64,000 nucleotides of DNA, from assembly GCF_004521985.1 (NCBI RefSeq), contig NZ_SBHZ01000004.1, positions 289,963 to 353,962 on the forward strand, given 5' to 3'. The notes under the pieces were generated by a model, which saw only the letters and a list, made by a program, of their open reading frames with translations, had not been told where the DNA came from and searched no databases. A program made the translations under genes and the position numbers. The DNA comes from Ectopseudomonas khazarica. GTDB taxonomy: Bacteria > Pseudomonadota > Gammaproteobacteria > Pseudomonadales > Pseudomonadaceae. Of this stretch, positions 9,062 through 17,047 are shown in pieces. Position 1 is the first letter of the stretch, and every line of letters begins with the position of its first letter.

Positions 9062-10885
9062 ATGCCGGTTCTCCAGGCCCAGCCCATGCCCGCCAATCGA
9101 CGCCCCACCGCTGACTTTTCGGTCTCGCTGCCGGGCCTGCTCATGGTGCTCTGCCTGCTGCTGACCGGCCCGGCGGCACACGCCGAGATGCGCCTCGCCG
9201 AGCACACGCCGACGCAGGACCTGTACGGCCAGGTCGACTTCCTGGCCGATCCGCAGGGCACATCGAGCCTGGCCGACGTCATGCGCAGCGATGCGCCATT
9301 CCACAGCTCGCTGACCCGACGCGACCTGAGCTTCGGCTATGTACCCGGCGTGATCTGGTTGCGCCTGCCGCTGCTGTCGGAGGCGAAGCACACGCGCACC
9401 TGGCGCCTGGAGCTCAGCTACGCCTCGCTGGACGAAGTGCGCCTGTACGATGTCGGTGCCGACGGCATCCGGCAGTCACGCAGCGGAGACACCGTGCCCT
9501 ATGCGCAGCGCAGTGTCGGCCACCGCAACCCCGTGTTCGACATCGTCCTGCAACCGGGAGAGCGCCGCACGCTGTACCTGCGTGTCGACTCACGCGGCAG
9601 CATGACCCTCAGCGGCAGCCTGATGTCGCTGCGCGACTTCGAACAGCACAGCCAGATTGGTTACCTGGTGCATGCCATCTACTTCGGCGTGCTGATCGCC
9701 TTGGGCCTGTACAACCTGCTGCTGTTCCTGGCACTGCGCGAGCGTCCCTTTCTCAGCTACGTGTCGTTCATGTTCGCCTTCGCCCTCAGCGTGCTCTCGC
9801 TGAACGGCCTCGGCGCCCAGTACCTGTGGTCGCAGGCTGCCCCCTGGAGCAATCGCATGCTGCCGGTCAGCCTGACGCTGGCGGCACTGCTCTCGGTGGT
9901 ATTCGCCCGTAGTTTCCTCGACACCCGCCAGTGGCTGCCGCGCTGGGACAAGGGGCTGCTGGTGCTATGTGCCGCCATCGCCGCTGCCGTGCTGGCGACC
10001 ATCGTGCTCCCCGTGCAACGGGCCCTGCAGCTCATGTCACTGACCGGCCTGAGCGCCACCCTGACCCTGCTGCTCACCAGCTTCGTCTGCGTCGGCTACC
10101 GGGTACCCGGTAGCCGTCTGTTCGCCCTGGCCTGGTTGATGCTGCTGAGCGGCGCGGTGCTGCTGGCGCTACGCAATTTCGCCCTGATCCCATCGAACTT
10201 CCTCACCCTCTACTCCATGCAGATCGGCTCAGGGCTGGAGATGATCCTGCTGTCCTTCGCCCTGGCAGCACGCTTCAACGAACTGAAACGGCAACGCGAA
10301 GCGGCCTTGCAACTCAACGAGCAGGTGCTGGCCAAGCGCGTGACCGAACGCACCCAGGCGCTCGAGCATGCCAACCTGCGCCTCAGCGAGCTGGCCATGC
10401 AGGACCCGCTGACCGGCCTGGCCAATCGCACTGCCCTGCAACAGCACCTGGAGCAGGCCCTGGCGCGCAGCAGCAGGCGCAACGAGCTGTTGGCGGTGAT
10501 GCTGATCGACCTGGATGGCTTCAAACCGATCAACGACCAGCACGGCCATGCCTTCGGTGATCAGGTGCTGGCCGAAGTCGCACGGCGCATGCGCCAGTAC
10601 GTTCGCGACGTCGACCTGCCCGCCCGGCTCGGCGGCGACGAGTTCGTGGTGGTCTGCGAGAACGTGCAGTCGGCCGACGCGGCGCAGGACCTCGCCAGGC
10701 GTTTGCTGGAGGGGCTCGACACCCCCATGTACCTGGAGGGTCGGGCCGTACGGGTCGGTGCCAGCATCGGTGTAGCCCTGACTCAGGGTCACGAGGATGC
10801 CACCGGCCTGATCCGCCAGGCCGACAGTGCCATGTACCTGGCCAAGGCCCAGGGCCGCAACCGCGTCTGCCTGGCGCAGGCCTGA
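9062..10885 (+). CDS. Diguanylate cyclase with 7TM-DISM sensor (DISMED2-7TM-GGDEF)
   Basis: 607 residues. A signal segment (LLMVLCLLLTGPAAHA) precedes an extracytoplasmic 7TMR-DISMED2 domain (roughly residues 45-185, with FGYVPGVIWLRLPL). A seven-helix DISM membrane block follows (about 200-400), then a short coiled coil and a GGDEF domain. The active site is intact (RLGGDEFVVV, GGDEF from residue 524), and an RxxD inhibitory site (RDVD, residue 515) lies five residues before it, so c-di-GMP synthesis with product inhibition is expected. Start uncertain: ATG at 9062 or 9086, neither with a clear ribosome site. Its position beside a fimbrial operon and its regulators makes a role in surface attachment plausible but unproven. 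Confidence 0.9.
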   Translation: MPVLQAQPMPANRRPTADFSVSLPGLLMVLCLLLTGPAAHAEMRLAEHTPTQDLYGQVDFLADPQGTSSLADVMRSDAPFHSSLTRRDLSFGYVPGVIWLRLPLLSEAKHTRTWRLELSYASLDEVRLYDVGADGIRQSRSGDTVPYAQRSVGHRNPVFDIVLQPGERRTLYLRVDSRGSMTLSGSLMSLRDFEQHSQIGYLVHAIYFGVLIALGLYNLLLFLALRERPFLSYVSFMFAFALSVLSLNGLGAQYLWSQAAPWSNRMLPVSLTLAALLSVVFARSFLDTRQWLPRWDKGLLVLCAAIAAAVLATIVLPVQRALQLMSLTGLSATLTLLLTSFVCVGYRVPGSRLFALAWLMLLSGAVLLALRNFALIPSNFLTLYSMQIGSGLEMILLSFALAARFNELKRQREAALQLNEQVLAKRVTERTQALEHANLRLSELAMQDPLTGLANRTALQQHLEQALARSSRRNELLAVMLIDLDGFKPINDQHGHAFGDQVLAEVARRMRQYVRDVDLPARLGGDEFVVVCENVQSADAAQDLARRLLEGLDTPMYLEGRAVRVGASIGVALTQGHEDATGLIRQADSAMYLAKAQGRNRVCLAQA

Positions 10886-10889
10886 CGGA

Positions 10890-11576
10890 TCAGGCCTTGA
10901 CGCACTCTTCCAGCTGCTCCGGCATGCAGTTCTCGAGCAGCCCCATTTCTATCGAATAGCGGATCAGCTCGGCGTCGCGTTCCAGCCCCAGCTTCTGCAT
11001 GGCGGTAGTCTTCTGCGTACTGATGGTTTTCTTGCTGCGATGCAGGCACTCAGCAATCTCGTTGACCTTCAGCCCCGAAACGAACAGGCGCACCACTTCC
11101 AGCTCGCGCGGGCTCAGCACACCGAAGCCGGCCCTGCGTGAGCTGTTGTTCATCAGCGTGGCGATGCGCGGTGACAGGTAGCGCCCCTTGGCCATCGCCA
11201 CCTGGATGGCCGGCAGCAGATGGCTGAGCGGGTCGCGCTTGCTGAGGATGCAGGAAATACCCGACGAAGCCAGTGCATGGAGGATGCTCGGATTCTCCTG
11301 CATGGTCAGCACCACGATATTGAGGTCGGGATACTTGCGCCGGATCAGCTGGAACAGGCTCAACCCACCGCTGTGCCCGGCGGCGGGGAGGATATAACCC
11401 GAAAGCAGCACATCGAAGTCCTGGTCATGGCCTTCGAGCCGCTCCAACAAACGCGCCGGCCCCTGCACCGAGTCCACGATGGAAACAGCATGGCTGGCAA
11501 ACAGCGTCTGCCTTATACCGGCACAGACAACGGGATGGTCGTCCGCGACCAGCAAGCGAATCATGTCGTTGTTCAT
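10890..11576 (-). CDS. NarL/RcsB-type regulator with degenerate receiver (Asp to Gly)
   Basis: 228 residues: receiver-like domain (about 5-125) and LuxR-type helix-turn-helix (about 154-198, LSPRELEVVRLFVSGLKVNEIAECLHRSKKTIS). It aligns with RcsB over YPDLNIVVLTMQENPSILHAL. The acidic pair D12-D13, T91 and K113 of the receiver are present, but the phosphoacceptor position in FDVLLSGYILP is Gly60 (GGT codon, one base from GAT). Conventional phosphorylation is therefore unlikely, and the protein may act constitutively or through a partner. It lies on the same strand as the fimbrial operon, 232 bases after the adhesin gene. RcsB-type regulators control cup fimbriae in P. aeruginosa (cupD), which supports a role here by inference. 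Converges with the cyclase gene. Confidence 0.9.
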   Translation of the reverse strand: MNNDMIRLLVADDHPVVCAGIRQTLFASHAVSIVDSVQGPARLLERLEGHDQDFDVLLSGYILPAAGHSGGLSLFQLIRRKYPDLNIVVLTMQENPSILHALASSGISCILSKRDPLSHLLPAIQVAMAKGRYLSPRIATLMNNSSRRAGFGVLSPRELEVVRLFVSGLKVNEIAECLHRSKKTISTQKTTAMQKLGLERDAELIRYSIEMGLLENCMPEQLEECVKA

Positions 11577-11808
11577 TGTAAAAACCCTATCTCTGATGAC
11601 AGTCCCTGTCGCAGGCTTGCCCGGCGTGCCTCAGCAGGCGGCCGGAGCCCCCGGCACGCACAAACATGACGCAGCAAAAGCCGATAGCAACGCACGCCGT
11701 AGCATCAACAGCGCCAACCAATGATAATGACTTGCAAATACATTCTCTGATTTTGTGACGTTATCTCAGAATTGCCCGCGCTCCTGGCGATGCGCGGGTG
11801 GCGGCTGC
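11577..11808. promoter_or_regulatory. Control region between the fimbrial operon and the RcsB-type gene
   Basis: Near the adhesin end is an inverted repeat (CCCGCGC...GCGCGGG, about 11777-11801) that may end the fimbrial transcript, without a T tract. The centre (11720-11775) is AT-rich and holds AATGATAATGACTTGCAAAT, which partly resembles a Fur box. This should be the promoter region of the RcsB-type gene on the minus strand. No gene is visible. Confidence 0.4.
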
Positions 11809-12801
11809 TCACTGATAAGTCAGCGTCAAGGTCACCGAGGCAAGCGCTGCACCAGCCCCCACCGGTGTAGAGGTCTGGTAGTAGCGCACCCGGTACGGCA
11901 GGGTATTCAAACCATTGGTCAGCCCGGCCAGTTGCCTGGTGCGACCGAGGTCGACTGGCGCACTGGTGGTGCCGTCGAGTACCTGCAAGCCCACCCCCGT
12001 TGCCGCCGCGCTCGACGTCAGCGCAAGCACCCCAGGAGCGTTGGAGCTGTGTGGCGTTCCGTCCATGCGCAGTTGAACGATGCCATTAGCGACCTTCTCG
12101 CACTGCAGAACGATGTCGAATGACTGCTCGCCCTGCGTCGACCCCACCCCTGAAAAGCGGTTGCGGTACACAGGTGCCAATGTAACCGTCTGATCAGGGT
12201 TGCCGAAGAGGCGACACGATGGCGGTGAAGGAGCGATCCTGGCGGACTGGATATTGACCTGCAAATAGCGGTTGTAACGAACGGTGCGCAGGGTCGCGTA
12301 GCTGCCAGGCGTGATGGCTCCAGTCCCTACCGTGGAGCCGATGGCAACCAGTTCGAGCTTGATTTCTCTCCATACGTCTCCTGCCGTCAACAGACCGGTG
12401 AACAGTGGCGGGATGGATCGCCTCCATTCGCTTCCGACGTAAAGCCCCTCCGGCTGCAAACTGACCCGATAGCCGACCCCCGGGACGTTGGTCTCGTAGA
12501 CCCCCTGCAGCCCTGCGCTCGCCCTTTCAGCTGCAAACGAGCCTGTGGCGTTGCCTTGGCCCAGCTGACATCTCAAGAGATAGAACGGATACCTAACCGG
12601 CTGTCTCGACTCCGCGAGCACCTGCCCCATCCGGGGCGAACCTGACGGGGCAATGATCGGGGTGGGGAAGTTGAACGTATAAACACCCTGATCGAAGTCG
12701 CTCTCCCATGAGCAGGTTGCATGGGCGAATGGTACTGCAGCGCCTAGCACCACCATCCACAGCAATCGGAACAAAGGATGCGCAACCCGCGACTTGCTCA
12801 T
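11809..12801 (-). CDS. Two-domain fimbrial tip adhesin
   Basis: 330 residues, last gene of the fimbrial operon. Signal peptide LFRLLWMVVLGAAVPFAHA precedes TCSWESDFDQGVYTFNF. The N-terminal half has no clear family and is likely the receptor-binding domain. The C-terminal half (from about residue 190, SCRLFGNPDQTVTLAPVYRNRFSG) has a fimbrial pilin fold with paired cysteines, and its closing strand ASVTLTLTY has the alternating pattern recognised by chaperones. The FimH-like two-domain layout and last-gene position support a tip adhesin. Its ATG overlaps the usher stop (ATGA), indicating translational coupling. The receptor cannot be predicted. Confidence 0.82.
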   Translation of the reverse strand: MSKSRVAHPLFRLLWMVVLGAAVPFAHATCSWESDFDQGVYTFNFPTPIIAPSGSPRMGQVLAESRQPVRYPFYLLRCQLGQGNATGSFAAERASAGLQGVYETNVPGVGYRVSLQPEGLYVGSEWRRSIPPLFTGLLTAGDVWREIKLELVAIGSTVGTGAITPGSYATLRTVRYNRYLQVNIQSARIAPSPPSCRLFGNPDQTVTLAPVYRNRFSGVGSTQGEQSFDIVLQCEKVANGIVQLRMDGTPHSSNAPGVLALTSSAAATGVGLQVLDGTTSAPVDLGRTRQLAGLTNGLNTLPYRVRYYQTSTPVGAGAALASVTLTLTYQ

Positions 12802-15275
12802 AGACAGCTCTCCTTCAAGCCTCTAACTGGCGTCTGCGGCGCCCCCGGCGGCACACGGTAGGCCACTGTGCAGCTCCGGCCAGCACCCCAGCGGACGTTC
12901 AGCTTGCCTGCAGGTTCAGCACCTGCGACATAGGCCAGCCCCTCGGGACCGACCAGCCCCAGTTCCTGGCCATTGGCGCCGACGATTCGTGCTCCAAAGG
13001 GCAAGGGCTCCCCCTGCGCATCGCTCAGCCGCAACATGAGCCGGTAACCACTGCGAGCCTCGAACGGCGCCAGCACCACTGCGCCACGAGTCGGTACCAC
13101 CTCCTGGGCCGCCGTCATGACCTCGACGTTCTCCCCCAGCCCGCTCATCGACAACGACAGACGATTGCTTCGATAAGGCGTCAGGCTCGGCACTACCGCA
13201 TAGCCACGGCCATCCGTGCGCACCCCCACCTGCGACTGCAGCGCTAGCCCCTCGGCGTCGGGCACCTGTACCAGAGCAACGGTCTCCCCCAGTGGTTGCG
13301 ACAGTGTGAGTCCATTGGCATGCGCCACCATCCCTCCGGACAGCTCGAGATTGGTCTGTTCATAGCCCTGCCCCTGGCTGTGCCCAAAATCGACCTGCCC
13401 ATAACGCCCCTGGTAACCCAGATTGAGGCTGCCCCGAGAGCCTTGCTCGTCGGAACGATCAAAGGTCACGCCGTAATCGAGGCGATGGTCATCGAGAGCA
13501 TTGCCGAAGACGCTTGCCTGCTGATAGAGACGCTGGTCAGCACCGCGTGAGACCGAATACATGCCCGAAGCGCCAGACGAGCCAAGCGGTATGCTCACAG
13601 AGATCATCAACTGACGCTCAGGAGCACCGAACAGCGTGCGGTACTGGTTGTAGTAGAGGTTGTAACTGAGCTGCCGGTAGCTGCCGGAGTAACCCAGCTG
13701 TACGAAGTGTTCCAGGTCGTTACTGCCCCAGTAGCGCTGCTGTCGGGCTGAGACGAACAGCGCTCCCCAACGCCCCATCGATTGCGACAAATCCACCTGC
13801 AACTCACTGCGGACGCTTGGAAACGACAGTCCATCGCCCTCCAGCGCCTGCATCTGCACCGCCTCGGGAAAGCTGTAGTACTCAGGACCAGAATAGCGGT
13901 AGCCAGTCATGCTGAAGGTCGTAGCCGTACGCTCCAGCGTCTTGCCATAGAGCACCCGCAGCGCCTGCCCGGAAAGACACCCCACTTTGCTACACGTGCG
14001 CGCATCTGAAAGGTCAAGGGACAGTGCTCCGAAACCCAGCATGTTCCTGCCTATTCCCAGCAACCCCGCCTGATAGCCCTGCCCTAGCAGCGCACCGCCA
14101 TACAAAGAGAAGTCGCCAGACAACCCACGCGCAAGGGTGCCCTGGAAGAAGTAGGGGCGCAGCTGTTCATCTTCATACCCAGTGCGGTACTCCCCGGCGC
14201 TGACTTCATAACGCCAGCGACCATCACGCAGTAGCGTCGGCACCGAGGAAAAGGCCTGGCTGTAACGGACCTGACGGCCATCGGCCTCCAGAATGGTTAC
14301 GTCCAGATCGCCACCGTTGGTGGTCGGGTAGAGGTCGTCCAGCGTGAACGGCCCTGGCGCGACATAGGCGCTGTAGATGATGAAGCCGTTCTGCCGCACC
14401 ACTACCCGCGCATTGCTCTGAGCCACGCCGCGAATAGTCGGGGCATAGGCGCGCAGACTGTCTGGAAGCATCGCCTCGTCAGAGCTGAGCTGTACACCGC
14501 GAAACTGGAAACCCTCGAACAGCTCACCCAGGGTGTAGCCGTCGCCCATCATCAATTGGCCATTCAGCGCCTGAATATCCCGTTGGACATAGGTGCGCCC
14601 TGCCTGCCAACTGCCCTGGCCAACACTGTCACGGTTATAGGTAAAGTACTGACGCAAGCGCCAACTGCCCAGGTTGATCCCGCCACGCAAACGACCGAAC
14701 AGCGTGTTGCCCGAGCCCCCCTGTGCACGCCCTTCGTCATTGCGCGCCAGGCTCAACTGATAGTCGAACAAGGCCGCGTCTATCCCACTGTCCCAGCGAC
14801 TCGAATCGATCGACCCACGCGCCTTGCGCGACAGCGCCGCTTGCGGAATGCTCAAGCGCAGACGCTGCGCGGCCGCATCATAAGCCACACGGGCCTCGGG
14901 AAACGCCGCTTCCAAATCGATACAGGCCGGTGGTGGCGAGCTCATGGCAGGCAGGGCCGCCAGGTTCAAACCCCACTCAACCAACTGCTCGGCACTCAAA
15001 CACGGCACTGCATCGCGCCCTGCATCGTGCTCGATGAAGCGAATGGTGAATCGCCCCAGCAGGTCATCGTTGCGCAGCACATCGACCCGGTACTCACCTG
15101 CCAACACCCGGCTACCGAAAGCGAACATCGACAGGTCCACGTCAGCCTGCCCACCACCCAGTTCGAGAAACGCCTCATTGAACATCGTGGCAACGGGCTC
15201 AGCGGAATGGACGAGCGCCGCGACCAAGAACGTCCACGCACACAGGCACCGGCCCAGAAGGCCTTGCCAAACCAC
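12798..15275 (-). CDS. Outer-membrane fimbrial usher (FimD/PapC family)
   Basis: About 825 residues, normal for the family. After a signal peptide (LLGRCLCAWTFLVAALVHSAE), the N-terminal domain begins FNEAFLELGGGQADVDLSMF, the standard usher opening. The central beta barrel contains GYTLGELFEGFQFRGVQLSSDEAMLPDSLRAYAPTIRGVA, with the plug and chaperone-recognition segments expected of ushers, and the C-terminal domain has a Cys pair (about CTVAYRVPP). No ATG fits between the chaperone end and the mature protein. I chose the GTG at 15275 with GAGG five bases upstream; a GTG at 15281 is also possible. Start and stop both abut neighbouring genes, indicating a tightly packed operon. Confidence 0.92.
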   Translation of the reverse strand: MVWQGLLGRCLCAWTFLVAALVHSAEPVATMFNEAFLELGGGQADVDLSMFAFGSRVLAGEYRVDVLRNDDLLGRFTIRFIEHDAGRDAVPCLSAEQLVEWGLNLAALPAMSSPPPACIDLEAAFPEARVAYDAAAQRLRLSIPQAALSRKARGSIDSSRWDSGIDAALFDYQLSLARNDEGRAQGGSGNTLFGRLRGGINLGSWRLRQYFTYNRDSVGQGSWQAGRTYVQRDIQALNGQLMMGDGYTLGELFEGFQFRGVQLSSDEAMLPDSLRAYAPTIRGVAQSNARVVVRQNGFIIYSAYVAPGPFTLDDLYPTTNGGDLDVTILEADGRQVRYSQAFSSVPTLLRDGRWRYEVSAGEYRTGYEDEQLRPYFFQGTLARGLSGDFSLYGGALLGQGYQAGLLGIGRNMLGFGALSLDLSDARTCSKVGCLSGQALRVLYGKTLERTATTFSMTGYRYSGPEYYSFPEAVQMQALEGDGLSFPSVRSELQVDLSQSMGRWGALFVSARQQRYWGSNDLEHFVQLGYSGSYRQLSYNLYYNQYRTLFGAPERQLMISVSIPLGSSGASGMYSVSRGADQRLYQQASVFGNALDDHRLDYGVTFDRSDEQGSRGSLNLGYQGRYGQVDFGHSQGQGYEQTNLELSGGMVAHANGLTLSQPLGETVALVQVPDAEGLALQSQVGVRTDGRGYAVVPSLTPYRSNRLSLSMSGLGENVEVMTAAQEVVPTRGAVVLAPFEARSGYRLMLRLSDAQGEPLPFGARIVGANGQELGLVGPEGLAYVAGAEPAGKLNVRWGAGRSCTVAYRVPPGAPQTPVRGLKESCL

Positions 15276-15282
15276 GCGCACC

Positions 15283-16056
15283 TCAGAAGGCTCGTTTTTT
15301 TGAGCTGATCGAGGGATGAGACTCGACACGCACCAAGGGTACCTCGATGCGTTCCTCCTCCGAGAGGCCGCCGTAGTCATTGATGACGGCGAACTCCACG
15401 CTAACGGCTTGCGGCGCACCAATCGACGTCAGTGGGTACTCGCGCACTTCATAGGGAGGCACCATATCTGGCGCGATGTTTTCCATTCCCGGACGGACCC
15501 GCATCACACCGAAGGTCACATGATACGGCGTGGGATTTTCCACACGCAGCAAAACGCCACCGTCGCGATCGGCCAGCACGGACCACTTCAACTCCTTGCG
15601 CGCCTCGACGGCACCACTACCGGCCAGCTTCAACGGACGGTAAAACAGCTTGATTCGCGTGCGGATGGCCAGTTGCAGCACGTTATCCTGCTGCACCTTT
15701 TCCGGAATCTCCTTGACGTTGATCCAGAACACCGACTCACGGTCTTGTGGCAGCTCATCCGATACCCGCATCACCCGCAAGACGTTCTCCACGCTTGGGT
15801 CAAGCCGAGACAACGGCGGCACCAGCAGAAAAGGAGTGTCGTTACGCCCCTCTCCGGCGTCCACCCATGCCTGCACCACATAGGGGTGACTGTCCCCATT
15901 CTTGATAGGAAGTGAGGCCTCGCGGTTCGTCTCCTGAAAGATCACTCTTGTGGCCCCCACCTGCACGGCTGCGCCAGCTGACGCGCAAGACGCAACGAAC
16001 ATGATGGGCACCGACGACATACGGATGAGCCGGCATAAACGGTTGAACAAAAACAT
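15283..16056 (-). CDS. Periplasmic fimbrial chaperone (PapD/FimC family)
   Basis: 257 residues. Signal sequence in the first ~30 residues (LIRMSSVPIMFVASCASAGA), then AVQVGATRVIFQETNREASLPIKNGDSHPYVVQAWVD, the first immunoglobulin-like domain, with the conserved Arg. PFLLVPPLSRLDPSVENVLRVM and ESVFWINVKEIPEK are hallmark chaperone motifs, the latter followed by LQLAIRTRIKLFYRP, which holds the conserved Lys. It binds pilin subunits by donor-strand complementation and delivers them to the usher. The ATG at 16056 is preceded by a run of eight G on the coding strand (16060-16067), which also serves as the only ribosome-site-like sequence. The gap to the pilin gene carries a strong hairpin. Confidence 0.92.
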   Translation of the reverse strand: MFLFNRLCRLIRMSSVPIMFVASCASAGAAVQVGATRVIFQETNREASLPIKNGDSHPYVVQAWVDAGEGRNDTPFLLVPPLSRLDPSVENVLRVMRVSDELPQDRESVFWINVKEIPEKVQQDNVLQLAIRTRIKLFYRPLKLAGSGAVEARKELKWSVLADRDGGVLLRVENPTPYHVTFGVMRVRPGMENIAPDMVPPYEVREYPLTSIGAPQAVSVEFAVINDYGGLSEEERIEVPLVRVESHPSISSKKRAF

Positions 16057-16059
16057 AAG

Positions 16060-16067
16060 CCCCCCCC
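16060..16067 (-). repeat. G8 homopolymer just before the chaperone start
   Basis: Eight consecutive C on the plus strand, that is eight G on the coding strand, 3 bases before the chaperone ATG and in the ribosome-site position. Length changes here would alter ribosome-site spacing without changing the protein. It may be chance in GC-rich DNA, or a slippage site. Confidence 0.5.
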
Positions 16068-16117
16068 AGAACGGCGGTGCGTGACAGCCAGGGCACGGAG
16101 CCCTACACGCAACCCAA

Positions 16118-16141
16118 CTCCAGCGCAGGCAGGCGCTGGAG
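16118..16141 (-). terminator. Intercistronic hairpin between pilin and chaperone genes
   Basis: Perfect 9-bp stem CTCCAGCGC / GCGCTGGAG with a 6-base loop, 13 bases after the pilin stop codon on the coding strand, followed by TTGGGTTG rather than a clean T tract. In fimbrial operons such hairpins often act as partial terminators or protect the 3-prime end of the major pilin mRNA, allowing excess pilin. Function here is inferred. Confidence 0.6.
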
Positions 16142-16154
16142 GGTGACAGAGCCT

Positions 16155-16682
16155 TTAGTGATAATTCACTGTGAACTGGGCCGTGGCGTTGGCAGCCCCC
16201 GGCTCGACCTGAGCCCGCGTGGCTACATAGGCCGCGTAGAATTGCAGCTCGCTGTCTCCTGGTCGTAGAGGGATGGCCATGCTGCCATTTCCAGGTATCA
16301 CGCCGACCCGCTGGCCGCCTTCCTCTGTGTAAATTTGAATACCGACACCAACCGCGCCTCCCGTAACCGCCATCAAGCCCGCGTTGAGCGGATCTCGCGG
16401 TGCGTTGAAGGTCACCGATGCCCTTCTGGCTGTCGGGACACTGCAATCCGTCAACTTAATGGAGAAACTAACGCCGGGAGAGCGAGCGCCAATTGCTGTC
16501 AACGTGTTGACAGAAACCCGCCCCAGCTCCACGGTTTGATTCGTACTGCCCGTCGCAACCACGCAGGCCGCGTCGACAATCGAACCGTTGAAGATCACAG
16601 TACCATCCCTAGCAAGCACCCCCTGTGCAGCTACAGCCATGGCCAACGCGACAGCAGCTTTGAGCGTGGTAATAGCGTTCAT
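16155..16682 (-). CDS. Major fimbrial subunit (type 1-like pilin)
   Basis: 175 residues, first gene of the operon. Signal peptide MNAITTLKAAVALAMAVAAQGVLA precedes RDGTVIFNGSIVDAACVV, a typical type 1 pilin N-terminus with the first Cys. The second Cys is in IKLTDCSVPTARRASVTFNA, and the protein ends FTVNYH, with the penultimate Tyr used in chaperone binding. Start 16682 has GGAGG five bases upstream, a strong ribosome site, whereas the in-frame ATG at 16694 lacks one. The classical pilin fold places the operon in the gamma-type chaperone-usher class, related to the Cup systems of P. aeruginosa, rather than the archaic Csu type. Confidence 0.9.
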   Translation of the reverse strand: MNAITTLKAAVALAMAVAAQGVLARDGTVIFNGSIVDAACVVATGSTNQTVELGRVSVNTLTAIGARSPGVSFSIKLTDCSVPTARRASVTFNAPRDPLNAGLMAVTGGAVGVGIQIYTEEGGQRVGVIPGNGSMAIPLRPGDSELQFYAAYVATRAQVEPGAANATAQFTVNYH

Positions 16683-17047
16683 AAAATCCTCCACCTATGT
16701 GCTCGTAAACTAACGATTGTTGTAATAAGGCATATTTGCCAATAGCCGAGAAATGATCCCAGAACACTCACAACCAAAACATAGGGATAGCCCCAAAACA
16801 CAATAGGAATTAACTTATTCCATAAGAAACAAATAGGACTATCCTTATAGCAACTGATGCATACCGGCCAATTGCAACAACGACCCTAATCGAACACACG
16901 CAACGAACCGCGCCTAAAAACAACGACAGCGTCACCCCATGCAACTTATTCGCATGTCCGCACGCAAAACTTCCGACACGACAGACAAGACTAAAGTAGT
17001 GTTCAGCGGATAAACGAGACAGGTTGACTGAACAGCGTCGGTCGAAC
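16683..17047. promoter_or_regulatory. AT-rich upstream region of the fimbrial operon
   Basis: 365 bases without a credible gene; a 100-residue minus-strand frame here overlaps the regulator gene and has no family features. Base composition is clearly more AT-rich than the surroundings. It contains three direct repeats of the form AAAC(A)-x-ATAGG at 16781, 16803 and 16833 (start of ATAGG), spaced 22 and 30 bases, about two and three helical turns. They lie about 100-150 bases upstream of the pilin start, where an activator of the operon would be expected. Confidence 0.55.
16776..16838. repeat. Three phased ATAGG direct repeats upstream of the pilin gene
   Basis: ATAGG occurs at 16781-16785, 16803-16807 and 16833-16837, each preceded by an AAAACA-like tract (CCAAAACATAGGG, AAAACACAATAGGA, GAAACAAATAGGA). 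Regular spacing and the matching 22-base pair of ATAGG sites upstream of the OmpR-type gene suggest binding sites for that regulator. Confidence 0.5.

Noticed and set aside
16715..16735. A TTGGCA-N-TGCC sequence before the pilin gene considered as a sigma-54 promoter
   Set aside because: The spacing between GG and GC is two bases shorter than the sigma-54 consensus requires.
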